Shown here in pieces: positions 6,317-10,772 of a stretch of 38,014 nt of DNA. The notes beneath the pieces are model-generated. The model saw only the letters and a program-made list of their open reading frames with translations, made no database searches and was not told the origin of the DNA. Made by a program: the position numbers and the translations under genes. The DNA is from a virus: positions 1 to 38,014 of the IMG/VR virus record IMGVR_UViG_3300009503_000050; one strand, written 5' to 3'. Numbering within the stretch: position 1 is the first letter of the stretch; every line of letters begins with the position of its first letter.

Positions 6317-6449
6317 CAAAATCTCCTTCCTGGGGATACTTTTTTACTTGGCAGATTTTAACTATGTCATCTACCATCCTCTCAAAATACTCAACCTCCC
6401 CTGGAACTTTAACTACTTTACTGTTTAACTGAATACAATCTTTTTTCAT
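6252..6449 (-). CDS. Hypothetical protein, 65 residues, overlapping the zinc-ribbon gene
   Basis: An unrecognised reading frame (MKKDCIQLNSKVVKVPGEVEYFERMVDDIVKICQVKK...) with a clear ribosome binding site (AAGGGAG, four bases before ATG). Its ATG overlaps the stop of the 34-residue gene upstream as ATGA. Its 3' end overlaps the next gene by 65 bases, more than usual here, so the last 20 residues (which contain GCSEKITSGICRG) may be incidental sequence. Confidence 0.5.
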   Translation of the reverse strand: MKKDCIQLNSKVVKVPGEVEYFERMVDDIVKICQVKKYPQEGDFDGCSEKITSGICRGNVSSKIP

Positions 6450-6550
6450 AAAACTCCCTTAATAACATACTTCGTTCTTAACAAGAAATAAAACAAATTA
6501 ATCTTAAAGAATATTAAAAAGAACTTTAACTCAAACATTACTTTTTTCAT
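6446..6550 (-). CDS. 34-residue hydrophobic basic peptide
   Basis: The short ORF MKKVMFELKFFLIFFKINLF... is rich in Phe, Leu and Lys and could insert into a membrane. Its ATG overlaps the stop of the 51-residue gene, with GGAGG upstream (GGAGGTATAAA before ATG), and its stop overlaps the next ATG. This chain of coupled starts supports translation. The function is unknown. Confidence 0.5.
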   Translation of the reverse strand: MKKVMFELKFFLIFFKINLFYFLLRTKYVIKGVL

Positions 6551-6702
6551 TTTATACCTCCTATATTTTTAATTATTTTTTCCAACTTCTTACTTATCAG
6601 ATGATAAGCATCAACTTCACTTACTACTTTGTTTTTCTGGGATACAACTATGCCCCAACACTCACCTATCAGTTGCCATATCTCTAACTCTTTTTTATCC
6701 AT
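6547..6702 (-). CDS. 51-residue hypothetical protein
   Basis: MDKKELEIWQLIGECWGIVVSQ... is a short, largely helical frame ending EKIIKNIGGIK. Its ATG lies one base after the stop of the 37-residue gene, with AAAGGAGG upstream. Its own end encodes the ribosome binding site of the following gene. No family is recognised. Confidence 0.55.
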   Translation of the reverse strand: MDKKELEIWQLIGECWGIVVSQKNKVVSEVDAYHLISKKLEKIIKNIGGIK

Positions 6703-6703
6703 T

Positions 6704-6817
6704 TTATCCTCCTTTAATACTTACAAGAACTCTTACTACAAGAAATATGAGCGATACTATCACTAATACAAAAAATACATTCTCAAACTTATCTAATAAT
6801 TTTTCAATCTTTTTCAT
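6704..6817 (-). CDS. 37-residue predicted single-span membrane protein
   Basis: The ORF starts MKKIEKLLDKFENV and continues as a strongly hydrophobic segment (FFVLVIVSLIFLVVRVLV) ending SIKGG: a charged N-terminal helix followed by one membrane span. GTAGGAGGTAAAAGT lies directly before ATG 6817. It is the second small membrane protein of this operon (compare 2332-2442). Holin, superinfection-exclusion or regulatory peptides can look like this; no choice is supported. Confidence 0.6.
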   Translation of the reverse strand: MKKIEKLLDKFENVFFVLVIVSLIFLVVRVLVSIKGG

Positions 6818-6828
6818 ACTTTTACCTC

Positions 6829-7023
6829 CTACAATATAATATACTCTTGCATTAAATTCCTAACTAATCCCCTAATAATCCCATTGTCGTTTAAGAACTC
6901 AAGCAATTCAAGGTGGGACTTAAATGTTTTTGACTCTTTACTGTCACTCACATTCCTTAATTGCTTAAGTTCTAAATCAAGGATGTATTGTTTTCCTCCA
7001 ACTCTAACTAATAGTTTTTCCAT
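6829..7023 (-). CDS. Small hypothetical protein, 64 residues
   Basis: Not recognised. MEKLLVRVGGKQYILDLELKQLRN suggests two beta strands followed by a helical C-terminal half ending LVRNLMQEYIIL. AAAAAAGGAGGTGAT lies before ATG 7023. It is the second gene of the run that starts at 7317, and its stop overlaps the ribosome binding site of the 37-residue gene. Confidence 0.6.
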   Translation of the reverse strand: MEKLLVRVGGKQYILDLELKQLRNVSDSKESKTFKSHLELLEFLNDNGIIRGLVRNLMQEYIIL

Positions 7024-7047
7024 TTTTAAATCACCTCCTTTTTTTAC

Positions 7048-7317
7048 TTACAGAGAGTTGGCAATATTTCTTACTAACTCATCATCTAACTTGTTGCAAA
7101 AATTCCTTACAGTAATCCTATCTGCTGGATTATTGTAAAGCTTACTTAAAGACATCATTAGACGTCCGTCTATTTCTGACCTAGTAGGTACTCTCTTTTT
7201 ATAAGAATATCTACTAATACCTCTCCTACAAATTCTCCTAATTTGCCTTTCCGTTAAAGCGCCTGGATGCGCTCCTAGAAGCAAACTATTTTTTTCTCCT
7301 TCACTTATAATTCTCAT
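7048..7317 (-). CDS. Small basic hypothetical protein, 89 residues
   Basis: Arg-rich and probably helical (ALTERQIRRICRRGISRYSYKKRVPTRSEIDGRL), which would suit nucleic-acid binding, but I do not recognise a family. The start at 7317 has GAAAGGAGG, and three bases upstream of AGGAGG the stem-loop at 7333-7356 ends. It is the first gene left of the AT-rich region with the DnaA box, so a role in early gene control or replication would fit the position. Confidence 0.6.
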   Translation of the reverse strand: MRIISEGEKNSLLLGAHPGALTERQIRRICRRGISRYSYKKRVPTRSEIDGRLMMSLSKLYNNPADRITVRNFCNKLDDELVRNIANSL

Positions 7318-7332
7318 TTTTTTCCTCCTTTC

Positions 7333-7356
7333 CTGGGGAATCTACTTAATTCCCAG
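7333..7356 (-). promoter_or_regulatory. Stem-loop directly upstream of the ribosome binding site of the 89-residue gene
   Basis: CTGGGGAAT and ATTCCCAG pair over eight base pairs with one bulged G and a seven-base loop. On the leftward RNA the structure ends three bases before AGGAGG of the gene starting at 7317. It is the third hairpin in this position in the operon. It may stabilise the 5' end of the message or modulate initiation. Confidence 0.55.
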
Positions 7357-7378
7357 ATTTACGATTTTATGATTTGAG

Positions 7379-7387
7379 TTATCCACA
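7379..7387 (+). promoter_or_regulatory. Perfect DnaA box, TTATCCACA
   Basis: The nine bases equal the standard bacterial DnaA box. It is the only exact copy I noticed in the non-coding regions. It lies about 40 bases from the T-rich tract. A single nine-base match can occur by chance, so the weight comes from its position. Confidence 0.5.
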
Positions 7388-7394
7388 AAGTTAC

Positions 7395-7409
7395 TAACAG
7401 TCACTGTTA
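7395..7409. promoter_or_regulatory. 15-bp palindrome, operator-like
   Basis: TAACAGT-C-ACTGTTA is a perfect inverted repeat with one central base. It overlaps a TATAAT (7408-7413) on the plus strand and lies just upstream of the leftward gene starting at 7317. Symmetric sites of this size are typical for dimeric repressors. Which promoter it would control is not clear, since no good -35 box accompanies either direction. Confidence 0.4.
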
Positions 7410-7427
7410 TAATGTATCCTAAATGTA

Positions 7428-7640
7428 ACAACTTTTTTTTATTTTTTTCATATTTTTTTTATTTTTTTTTTTTTTTTATTTTTTTTTTTTTTATTTTTTT
7501 TCATTTTTTTTTTTTTTTTTTTTCTTTTTTTTTTTATTTTTTTTATATTTTTTTAATTTTTTATTTTTTTTATTTTTTTTTTAATTATTTTCTTTCATTT
7601 TTTTTAATTATTTCTTTCATTTTTTTATTTATTTTATTAT
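7428..7640. repeat. Low-complexity near-homopolymeric T tract (A tract on the leftward RNA)
   Basis: About 210 bases consist almost only of T on the plus strand, in runs up to about 17 broken by single A or C bases. Reading frames across it are Phe-only or Lys/Asn-rich with no start signal, so it is not coding. It should melt easily and would give an A-rich leader to leftward transcripts. Exact run lengths may be affected by sequencing error. Confidence 0.7.
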
Positions 7641-7650
7641 CCATTTACTA

Positions 7651-7662
7651 TTTGTTTACATA
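7651..7662 (+). repeat. Iteron-like repeat TTTGTTTACATA, copy 1
   Basis: One of three exact copies of this 12-mer in the central non-coding region (others at 8187-8198 and 8282-8293). This copy lies between the T tract and the small gene at 7731-8075. Repeated short sites in one orientation suggest a sequence-specific DNA-binding protein. Confidence 0.4.
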
Positions 7663-7678
7663 AACGGATTAAAAAAAA

Positions 7679-7693
7679 TGATACGGGTTTCTG
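7679..7693 (+). repeat. Left arm of a 15-bp inverted repeat flanking one gene
   Basis: tgatacgggtttctg here is the exact reverse complement of 8089-8103. The two arms enclose only the gene at 7731-8075, with 37 bases to its stop and 13 bases to its start. Confidence 0.65.
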
Positions 7694-7730
7694 TCCCTTT
7701 CTTTTTAAATTTTTTAACTTTTTAAACTTT

Positions 7731-8075
7731 TTATATGACTTTTTCTTTTTCTTCCACAACCACTTCTTTTGGTTTAACTCCAAAGAAAAAGAGCTTACCA
7801 CTGTCGTTGTCGACGATAACTCCGTCAACGTTAATAAATTTCCTTACATGATACGAAAAGTTATTAACAAAGGAAGCTGGATTTTCTTTAAAGTTTGATG
7901 GGATCTTGCCGTTGTAATATGGCAGTATCTCACTAAGATCCACCTGGATATCTTGTGTGCCAAGATCCTGACATGCTTTTAAGATGAAGCAGGCCAAATC
8001 TTGGTATCTGATAGCCGACTTTCTGCGATTGTGCCGTAGCAACTCTTGTTTTTCCTTTTCTGATATAAAATTCAT
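7731..8075 (-). CDS. Hypothetical protein of the first leftward gene, flanked by inverted repeats
   Basis: The 114-residue product (MNFISEKEKQELLRHNRRKSAIRYQDLACFILKAC...) has a helical basic N-terminal part and a mixed C-terminal part ending in a charged Lys/Glu tail. I do not recognise it. I chose ATG 8075, with GAAGGTGAT upstream, over a TTG at 8081 that would lie inside that signal. It is the gene closest to the consensus leftward promoter at 8144-8172. Exact 15-bp inverted repeats lie on both sides. Position next to a presumed origin and operators would fit a regulator or replication protein, but no domain supports either. Confidence 0.65.
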   Translation of the reverse strand: MNFISEKEKQELLRHNRRKSAIRYQDLACFILKACQDLGTQDIQVDLSEILPYYNGKIPSNFKENPASFVNNFSYHVRKFINVDGVIVDNDSGKLFFFGVKPKEVVVEEKEKVI

Positions 8076-8088
8076 TTTCAATCACCTT

Positions 8089-8103
8089 CAGAAACCCGTA
8101 TCA
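8089..8103 (-). repeat. Right arm of the 15-bp inverted repeat, in the 5' leader
   Basis: cagaaacccgtatca is the exact reverse complement of 7679-7693. It lies between the leftward promoter and the ribosome binding site of the gene at 7731-8075, so on the RNA it could pair with the other arm behind the gene. On DNA it could be an operator or a recombination site. Confidence 0.65.
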
Positions 8104-8143
8104 CATTATGTCAAAGAGCAAATTTTTATTTTTCTGTATATAT

Positions 8144-8172
8144 ATTATATCATAAATATATATAATTGTCAA
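8144..8172 (-). promoter_or_regulatory. Consensus leftward sigma-A/sigma-70 promoter
   Basis: On the minus strand TTGACA (8172-8167) is followed after exactly 17 bases by TATAAT (8149-8144). All twelve positions match the housekeeping consensus. It would start RNA near 8137 and serve the whole leftward operon, beginning with the gene at 8075. A TTTGTTTACATA copy (8187-8198) lies just upstream of the -35 box and could be a regulator site. Confidence 0.8.
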
Positions 8173-8186
8173 ATCTGCGCGTCCAT

Positions 8187-8198
8187 TTTGTTTACATA
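8187..8198 (+). repeat. Iteron-like repeat TTTGTTTACATA, copy 2
   Basis: Exact copy of the 12-mer at 7651 and 8282. It lies 15 bases upstream of the -35 box of the leftward promoter, a position from which a bound protein could repress or activate. Confidence 0.4.
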
Positions 8199-8219
8199 AG
8201 TGTTATTATGCAAAGTGTC

Positions 8220-8252
8220 TGTCTATACAATGGTCAATATATAGACATTGTA
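8220..8252. promoter_or_regulatory. Overlapping dyads, operator-like
   Basis: TGTCTATA (8220-8227) is mirrored by TATAGACA (8240-8247), and TACAATG (8226-8232) by CATTGTA (8246-8252). The two inverted repeats interlock, so the half-sites appear in swapped order. This suggests a binding site for one or two dimeric regulators between the divergent transcription units. Confidence 0.4.
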
Positions 8253-8270
8253 TTTTTTTATCTGTTGTAT

Positions 8271-8293
8271 TTTGTTTATATTTTGTTTACATA
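8271..8293 (+). repeat. Iteron-like repeats: variant copy plus exact copy in tandem
   Basis: tttgtttatatt (8271-8282) is followed directly by the exact 12-mer tttgtttacata (8282-8293). The two are 11 bases apart, about one helical turn, so two protein units could bind on the same face. With the copies at 7651 and 8187 this makes a four-member family. Confidence 0.4.
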
Positions 8294-8360
8294 TAAAAAA
8301 AATTAAAAAAAACAATTTTTCCGACGATAAATTATTTTACACAAAAAAATTATTAAAAAA

Positions 8361-8388
8361 ATATCCCCCTGGATATAAAAATTTTTTT
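8361..8388 (+). terminator. Possible small rho-independent terminator
   Basis: ATATCC-ccct-GGATAT forms a 6-bp stem with a four-base loop. It is followed by AAAAA and then seven T on the plus strand. Outer A and T runs can extend the pairing, so it could work in both directions. It could insulate the divergent units. The stem is short and AT-rich, so confidence is low. Confidence 0.35.
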
Positions 8389-8444
8389 AAAAAATAAAAA
8401 AATAATAGGGTATCTCTCACAGCCATTGTAATAGTTTAAAACTT

Positions 8445-8474
8445 TTGATAGACAGGTTGTAGTAAGTATATTAT
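8445..8474 (+). promoter_or_regulatory. Candidate rightward promoter
   Basis: TTGATA (8445-8450) and TATTAT (8469-8474) are separated by 18 bases, ten of twelve matches to the housekeeping consensus. This is the best rightward candidate I see in the non-coding centre. If correct, the transcript has a leader of about 800 bases before the first clear virion gene at 9307. Confidence 0.45.
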
Positions 8475-8736
8475 ACTAGTAATGGTTAGTTGCATTTATG
8501 AAGTTAGTGTAAGAGTGAGCGGGGTGTGTGTTATAGAGTTGGAGTGCGTTATATAGTTTACTTTTAGTGGGCTTTTTGCTTACGGGTGAAAAATCTTTCT
8601 TTCTCTCTCTTTTCTCTCCCTCTATATATAGTTAATAAGTACTTATTCCCTCTCTATACTCTCTTTTTCTTTCAGTCTCACTCACGAAAAAGAAAGAAAA
8701 AAAAGTAACAGTAGCTATTTATAGTTACAGGTATAT

Positions 8737-8774
8737 ACAAAGGAAGTATCTCAAGTTTACAAAGGAAGTACCTC
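8737..8774 (+). repeat. Direct repeat pair, 22-base spacing
   Basis: acaaaggaagtatctc (8737-8752) recurs as acaaaggaagtacctc (8759-8774) with one mismatch. The start-to-start distance of 22 is about two helical turns. A shared TATAGTTACA inverted repeat lies further out on both sides. This could be a protein-binding pair in the leader. Confidence 0.4.
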
Positions 8775-9104
8775 TTGAACTCATTTTTTTCTTTCTTTTT
8801 CATTAAAGGATTATTTTTTATTTAAAAACGACTATTACTTTGTAACTATAGTTTATTTATTTATTATATTAAGTATTAAACAGTTAGTTAATTTGTTTCA
8901 AGGAAATAGAAGTATGAGAAAAAGTAGGTTAAAAGAAGGGCATATGGTAAATTTCGCAAGGAATCGGGTCTAATTTGAGTTTTCTACATTTCCTGGGTAA
9001 AGAAGGTTTAAACTTGAAAGAAAGTGGCTCTAGTCGCAAATCTGGCTGGATTTCTTTGAATCTGTGCAGCGGTGCGAAGTTCAGAGTTTAGAAAAAAGAA
9101 AAAC

Positions 9105-9121
9105 CTGCGCAACTTGTGCAG
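9105..9121. promoter_or_regulatory. 17-bp near-palindrome in the GC-richer island
   Basis: CTGCGCAA-C-TTGTGCAG is symmetric with one mismatch, which becomes a G-U pair in RNA. CTGTGCAG occurs again at 9062-9069, and TCAGGCA occurs twice nearby (9136-9152). Repeats of this kind just before packaging genes resemble terminase-binding or operator sites; the role is inferred. Confidence 0.4.
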
Positions 9122-9154
9122 TGTTTGTCGCAATTCAGGCAACTCAGGCATATT

Positions 9155-9181
9155 CTAATTTTTTAATACTTAAAAAATTAG
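9155..9181. promoter_or_regulatory. Perfect 12-bp AT-rich hairpin before the late genes
   Basis: CTAATTTTTTAA and TTAAAAAATTAG form a perfect 12-bp stem with the three-base loop TAC. It lies about 30 bases before the first rightward reading frame. With U- and A-runs only inside the stem it could be a weak bidirectional terminator or a DNA cruciform site. Confidence 0.45.
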
Positions 9182-9211
9182 CAATATATGTCACACATTC
9201 TCATATAATAT

Positions 9212-9394
9212 ATGGGAAAGAGCGTCAAAGTTATGTATGAGTATTGGAGTTCTACAATTGAGGGTGTAGAGACTAAGTACATAGAAGTTGACAAGGAAAA
9301 AGAAGAATGCAAGAAGTGCAAGAAACAACATCTAACAACAGTGGTTCTACCATTAGAAAAGAAGTTGTTGCAGCATTGCGAGCTGTCGATATAA
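9212..9394 (+). CDS. Doubtful small ORF with a CxxC motif
   Basis: A 60-residue frame (MGKSVKVMYEYWSSTIEGVETKYIEVDKEKEECKKCKK...) with no ribosome binding site at its first ATG. A TATAAT three bases upstream would, if it were a promoter, start RNA inside the frame. Codon use is not obviously wrong and a later ATG at 9233 is possible. It overlaps the better-supported gene at 9307 by 88 bases. Confidence 0.3.
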   Translation: MGKSVKVMYEYWSSTIEGVETKYIEVDKEKEECKKCKKQHLTTVVLPLEKKLLQHCELSI

Positions 9395-9675
9395 GTAAAA
9401 TAAACCTGGATACCGCATATCAGTTCAGAGTAACAGATTCTGGAACTATAGAAGGAACTGCAACTGATGTATTTGATTGGTATAAGGTTGTTTATCCTAC
9501 TTGGTACATGGTCTACTACCCTGTCCACTACCCGACTTGGACACAGACACAATACGCTGATACAACTAGAAAAGCATTGGACATTGTGAAGAAACTAAAG
9601 GACAGAAAACTGCTCAAAGTGAAAAACGTAAAGGACTTTATAGATATTGTTGACATTGTCAGGAAGACACTATGA
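9307..9675 (+). CDS. Hypothetical protein, first well-supported rightward gene
   Basis: The 122-residue protein has a Ser/Thr/Asn-rich start, a central aromatic segment with two YPTW motifs (residues 63-66 and 75-78) separated by YMVYYPVH, and a basic helical C-terminal part (KLKDRKLLKVKNVKDFIDIVDIVRKTL). I recognise no family. Its stop overlaps the next start (ATGA), which ties it to the virion operon. The ribosome binding site is weak (AAGGA about ten bases upstream), unlike most genes here. Confidence 0.6.
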   Translation: MQEVQETTSNNSGSTIRKEVVAALRAVDISKINLDTAYQFRVTDSGTIEGTATDVFDWYKVVYPTWYMVYYPVHYPTWTQTQYADTTRKALDIVKKLKDRKLLKVKNVKDFIDIVDIVRKTL

Positions 9676-10046
9676 GTGACTCAAAGAAAAATGGGACTGT
9701 GTGGAAGTTCGAAGAGGTAAATAGAAAGCTAGATACATTCAGTCGTACACAATCTGAACTACTTGCTTCTATACAGGAAATTTCGTCAAATGTCAAACAA
9801 CTTACTGAACTGTCAGTAAAACACGACAAAGTTCTGTATGGAAACCCGGAAAATATGGGTAAAGACGGCGTACTGATGAAAATGAGAGATCAGGAATCAG
9901 CAATTGCAAAAGTAAAAACGGAAGTGGACTCAGAGCTGAAAAATATCAAGGCATCAATAGAAAGAGATGTAAAGTGGTTTATGAGTATATTCGGCTTTAT
10001 ATGGACAGCAATAATTACATCGTTCAACTGGATTTTAAAAAAATAA
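9672..10046 (+). CDS. Coiled-coil protein with a C-terminal membrane anchor
   Basis: The 124-residue product has a long amphipathic helical region (about residues 12-100, with spaced Leu, Ile and Val) and a single hydrophobic stretch near the end (WFMSIFGFIWTAIITSFNWILKK). This layout resembles XhlA-type haemolysin or holin-associated proteins, but those usually sit with lysis genes, and here the gene precedes the packaging genes. It overlaps the upstream gene by four bases and abuts the next one (TAAATG). A membrane-linked role is likely; anything further is a guess. Confidence 0.6.
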   Translation: MSDSKKNGTVWKFEEVNRKLDTFSRTQSELLASIQEISSNVKQLTELSVKHDKVLYGNPENMGKDGVLMKMRDQESAIAKVKTEVDSELKNIKASIERDVKWFMSIFGFIWTAIITSFNWILKK

Positions 10047-10772
10047 ATGGAAACACTTCAGGACATAGTAAGTGAAATAAAGAAGGAAAAGAGAAGCCGT
10101 TCTGAATTTAAGGAAGAAGAAGAAAAAGAGCGACAAAATATCATTACTGAAAAATATACAGGTAGATTGTATCCATGTAAGTCATGCGGGCTGGAAAAAG
10201 TCAAAGAACGTACAAGTGGATATATACCTGACTTTTGCCATAGTTGCCAGAAGAAAATAAGTATTCTAAAGATGAAAGAGGCACGACTTGAAAAGGCAAA
10301 AGAGAAGATCTTTAACAAAACTATAGATATAATCATGCCAGATGGCAGTACGGCTAAAGTTAGAGATAGCGAGGAAGAGAACTTTATAAAGCAACGTTTA
10401 ATACAATACAAGAAAGACTTCGATTGGACTGAAAGTGCAGACCTCGGACTACTCACAAAACTAATCAACCTTGAACTCCAAACCAATAGAATCTCAAAAA
10501 TGCTTACCCTGAGATACAAAAATGCAGATGCAAAGTCGCTTGCCGCACTTACTGAAGAGTACAGAAAATGTCAGTCTGATCTTGGAATAAATAGAACAAA
10601 GAGAGTTGATTCAAATGAAGCCGAGGATCCAGCAAAGATTGTCATGAACATGATAGCAAAGTTTAGAGAATATAAACAAAAATTTCCAGAGAGATTCCAA
10701 TGGAGATGTAAAAAGTGCGGTGAAATTAATTCTCTGGAGATGGAAAACCCAGATGCAGGCAAATCTGTCTAG
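10047..10772 (+). CDS. Zinc-knuckle protein before the terminase, candidate small terminase subunit
   Basis: A 241-residue protein with a charged helical N-terminus and a four-cysteine zinc site (C44-KS-C47 ... C64-HS-C67). Long helices follow, and a second CxxC (C221, C224) lies at the very end without a matching pair. Its place immediately before the large terminase, with a 20-base overlap, is the usual slot of a small terminase subunit. I see no helix-turn-helix that would confirm this, so the name rests on position plus a DNA-binding-like zinc site. The start directly follows the upstream stop. Confidence 0.55.
   Translation: METLQDIVSEIKKEKRSRSEFKEEEEKERQNIITEKYTGRLYPCKSCGLEKVKERTSGYIPDFCHSCQKKISILKMKEARLEKAKEKIFNKTIDIIMPDGSTAKVRDSEEENFIKQRLIQYKKDFDWTESADLGLLTKLINLELQTNRISKMLTLRYKNADAKSLAALTEEYRKCQSDLGINRTKRVDSNEAEDPAKIVMNMIAKFREYKQKFPERFQWRCKKCGEINSLEMENPDAGKSV

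Larger units (their letters stand above)
7318..7730. other. Gene-free AT-rich region, candidate replication origin
   Basis: No gene is supported here. From left to right it holds the stem-loop and ribosome binding site of the 7317 gene, a perfect DnaA box (7379-7387), a 15-bp palindrome (7395-7409), a T-rich tract (7428-7640), one copy of TTTGTTTACATA (7651-7662) and one arm of a 15-bp inverted repeat (7679-7693). A DnaA site next to easily melted DNA is the usual arrangement of a replication origin; use as an origin is inferred. Confidence 0.5.
8104..9211. other. Divergent non-coding region between the two transcription units
   Basis: About 1.1 kb without a supported gene. The left part holds the leftward promoter, iteron-like repeats, interlocking dyads and a small hairpin. 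From 8590 to 8700 there are long pyrimidine tracts, the 14-bp palindrome AATAAGTACTTATT (8634-8647) and an imperfect CT/GA inverted repeat. From about 8935 to 9150 the composition becomes visibly less AT-rich, with repeated TGTGCAG and TCAGGCA motifs. The right end has a 12-bp hairpin (9155-9181). A leader RNA, a packaging site or both could lie here; I found no tRNA. Confidence 0.6.

Noticed and set aside
6594-6609. Hairpin CTTATC-agat-GATAAG
   Set aside because: It lies inside the 51-residue coding frame, is short and AT-rich, and has no relation to a start or stop.
7412-7663. Plus-strand ORF made almost entirely of Phe across the T tract
   Set aside because: It is pure low complexity with no ribosome binding site and no protein-like composition; it follows from the T runs having no stop codons.
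7637-7828. Minus-strand Lys-rich ORF overlapping the start of the T tract
   Set aside because: It overlaps the better-supported gene at 7731-8075 in another frame, has no start signal and is explained by A-rich sequence.
8596-8700. Polypyrimidine tracts as a terminator or triplex element
   Set aside because: The inverted CT/GA arms are imperfect with an 18-base gap, and no transcript is known to end here; left as a description of the region only.
8104-9211. tRNA or CRISPR array in the non-coding centre
   Set aside because: No cloverleaf with a TTC arm and no regularly spaced repeats with unique spacers could be found.
9178-9552. Minus-strand 124-residue ORF before the virion operon
   Set aside because: It lies opposite the genes at 9212-9675, is Ser/Cys/Tyr-rich in the way antisense frames are, and has no ribosome binding site.
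9212-9675. Frameshift joining the small ORF at 9212 to the gene at 9307
   Set aside because: No clear slippery site with a following structure is seen, and the 9307 gene has its own plausible start.
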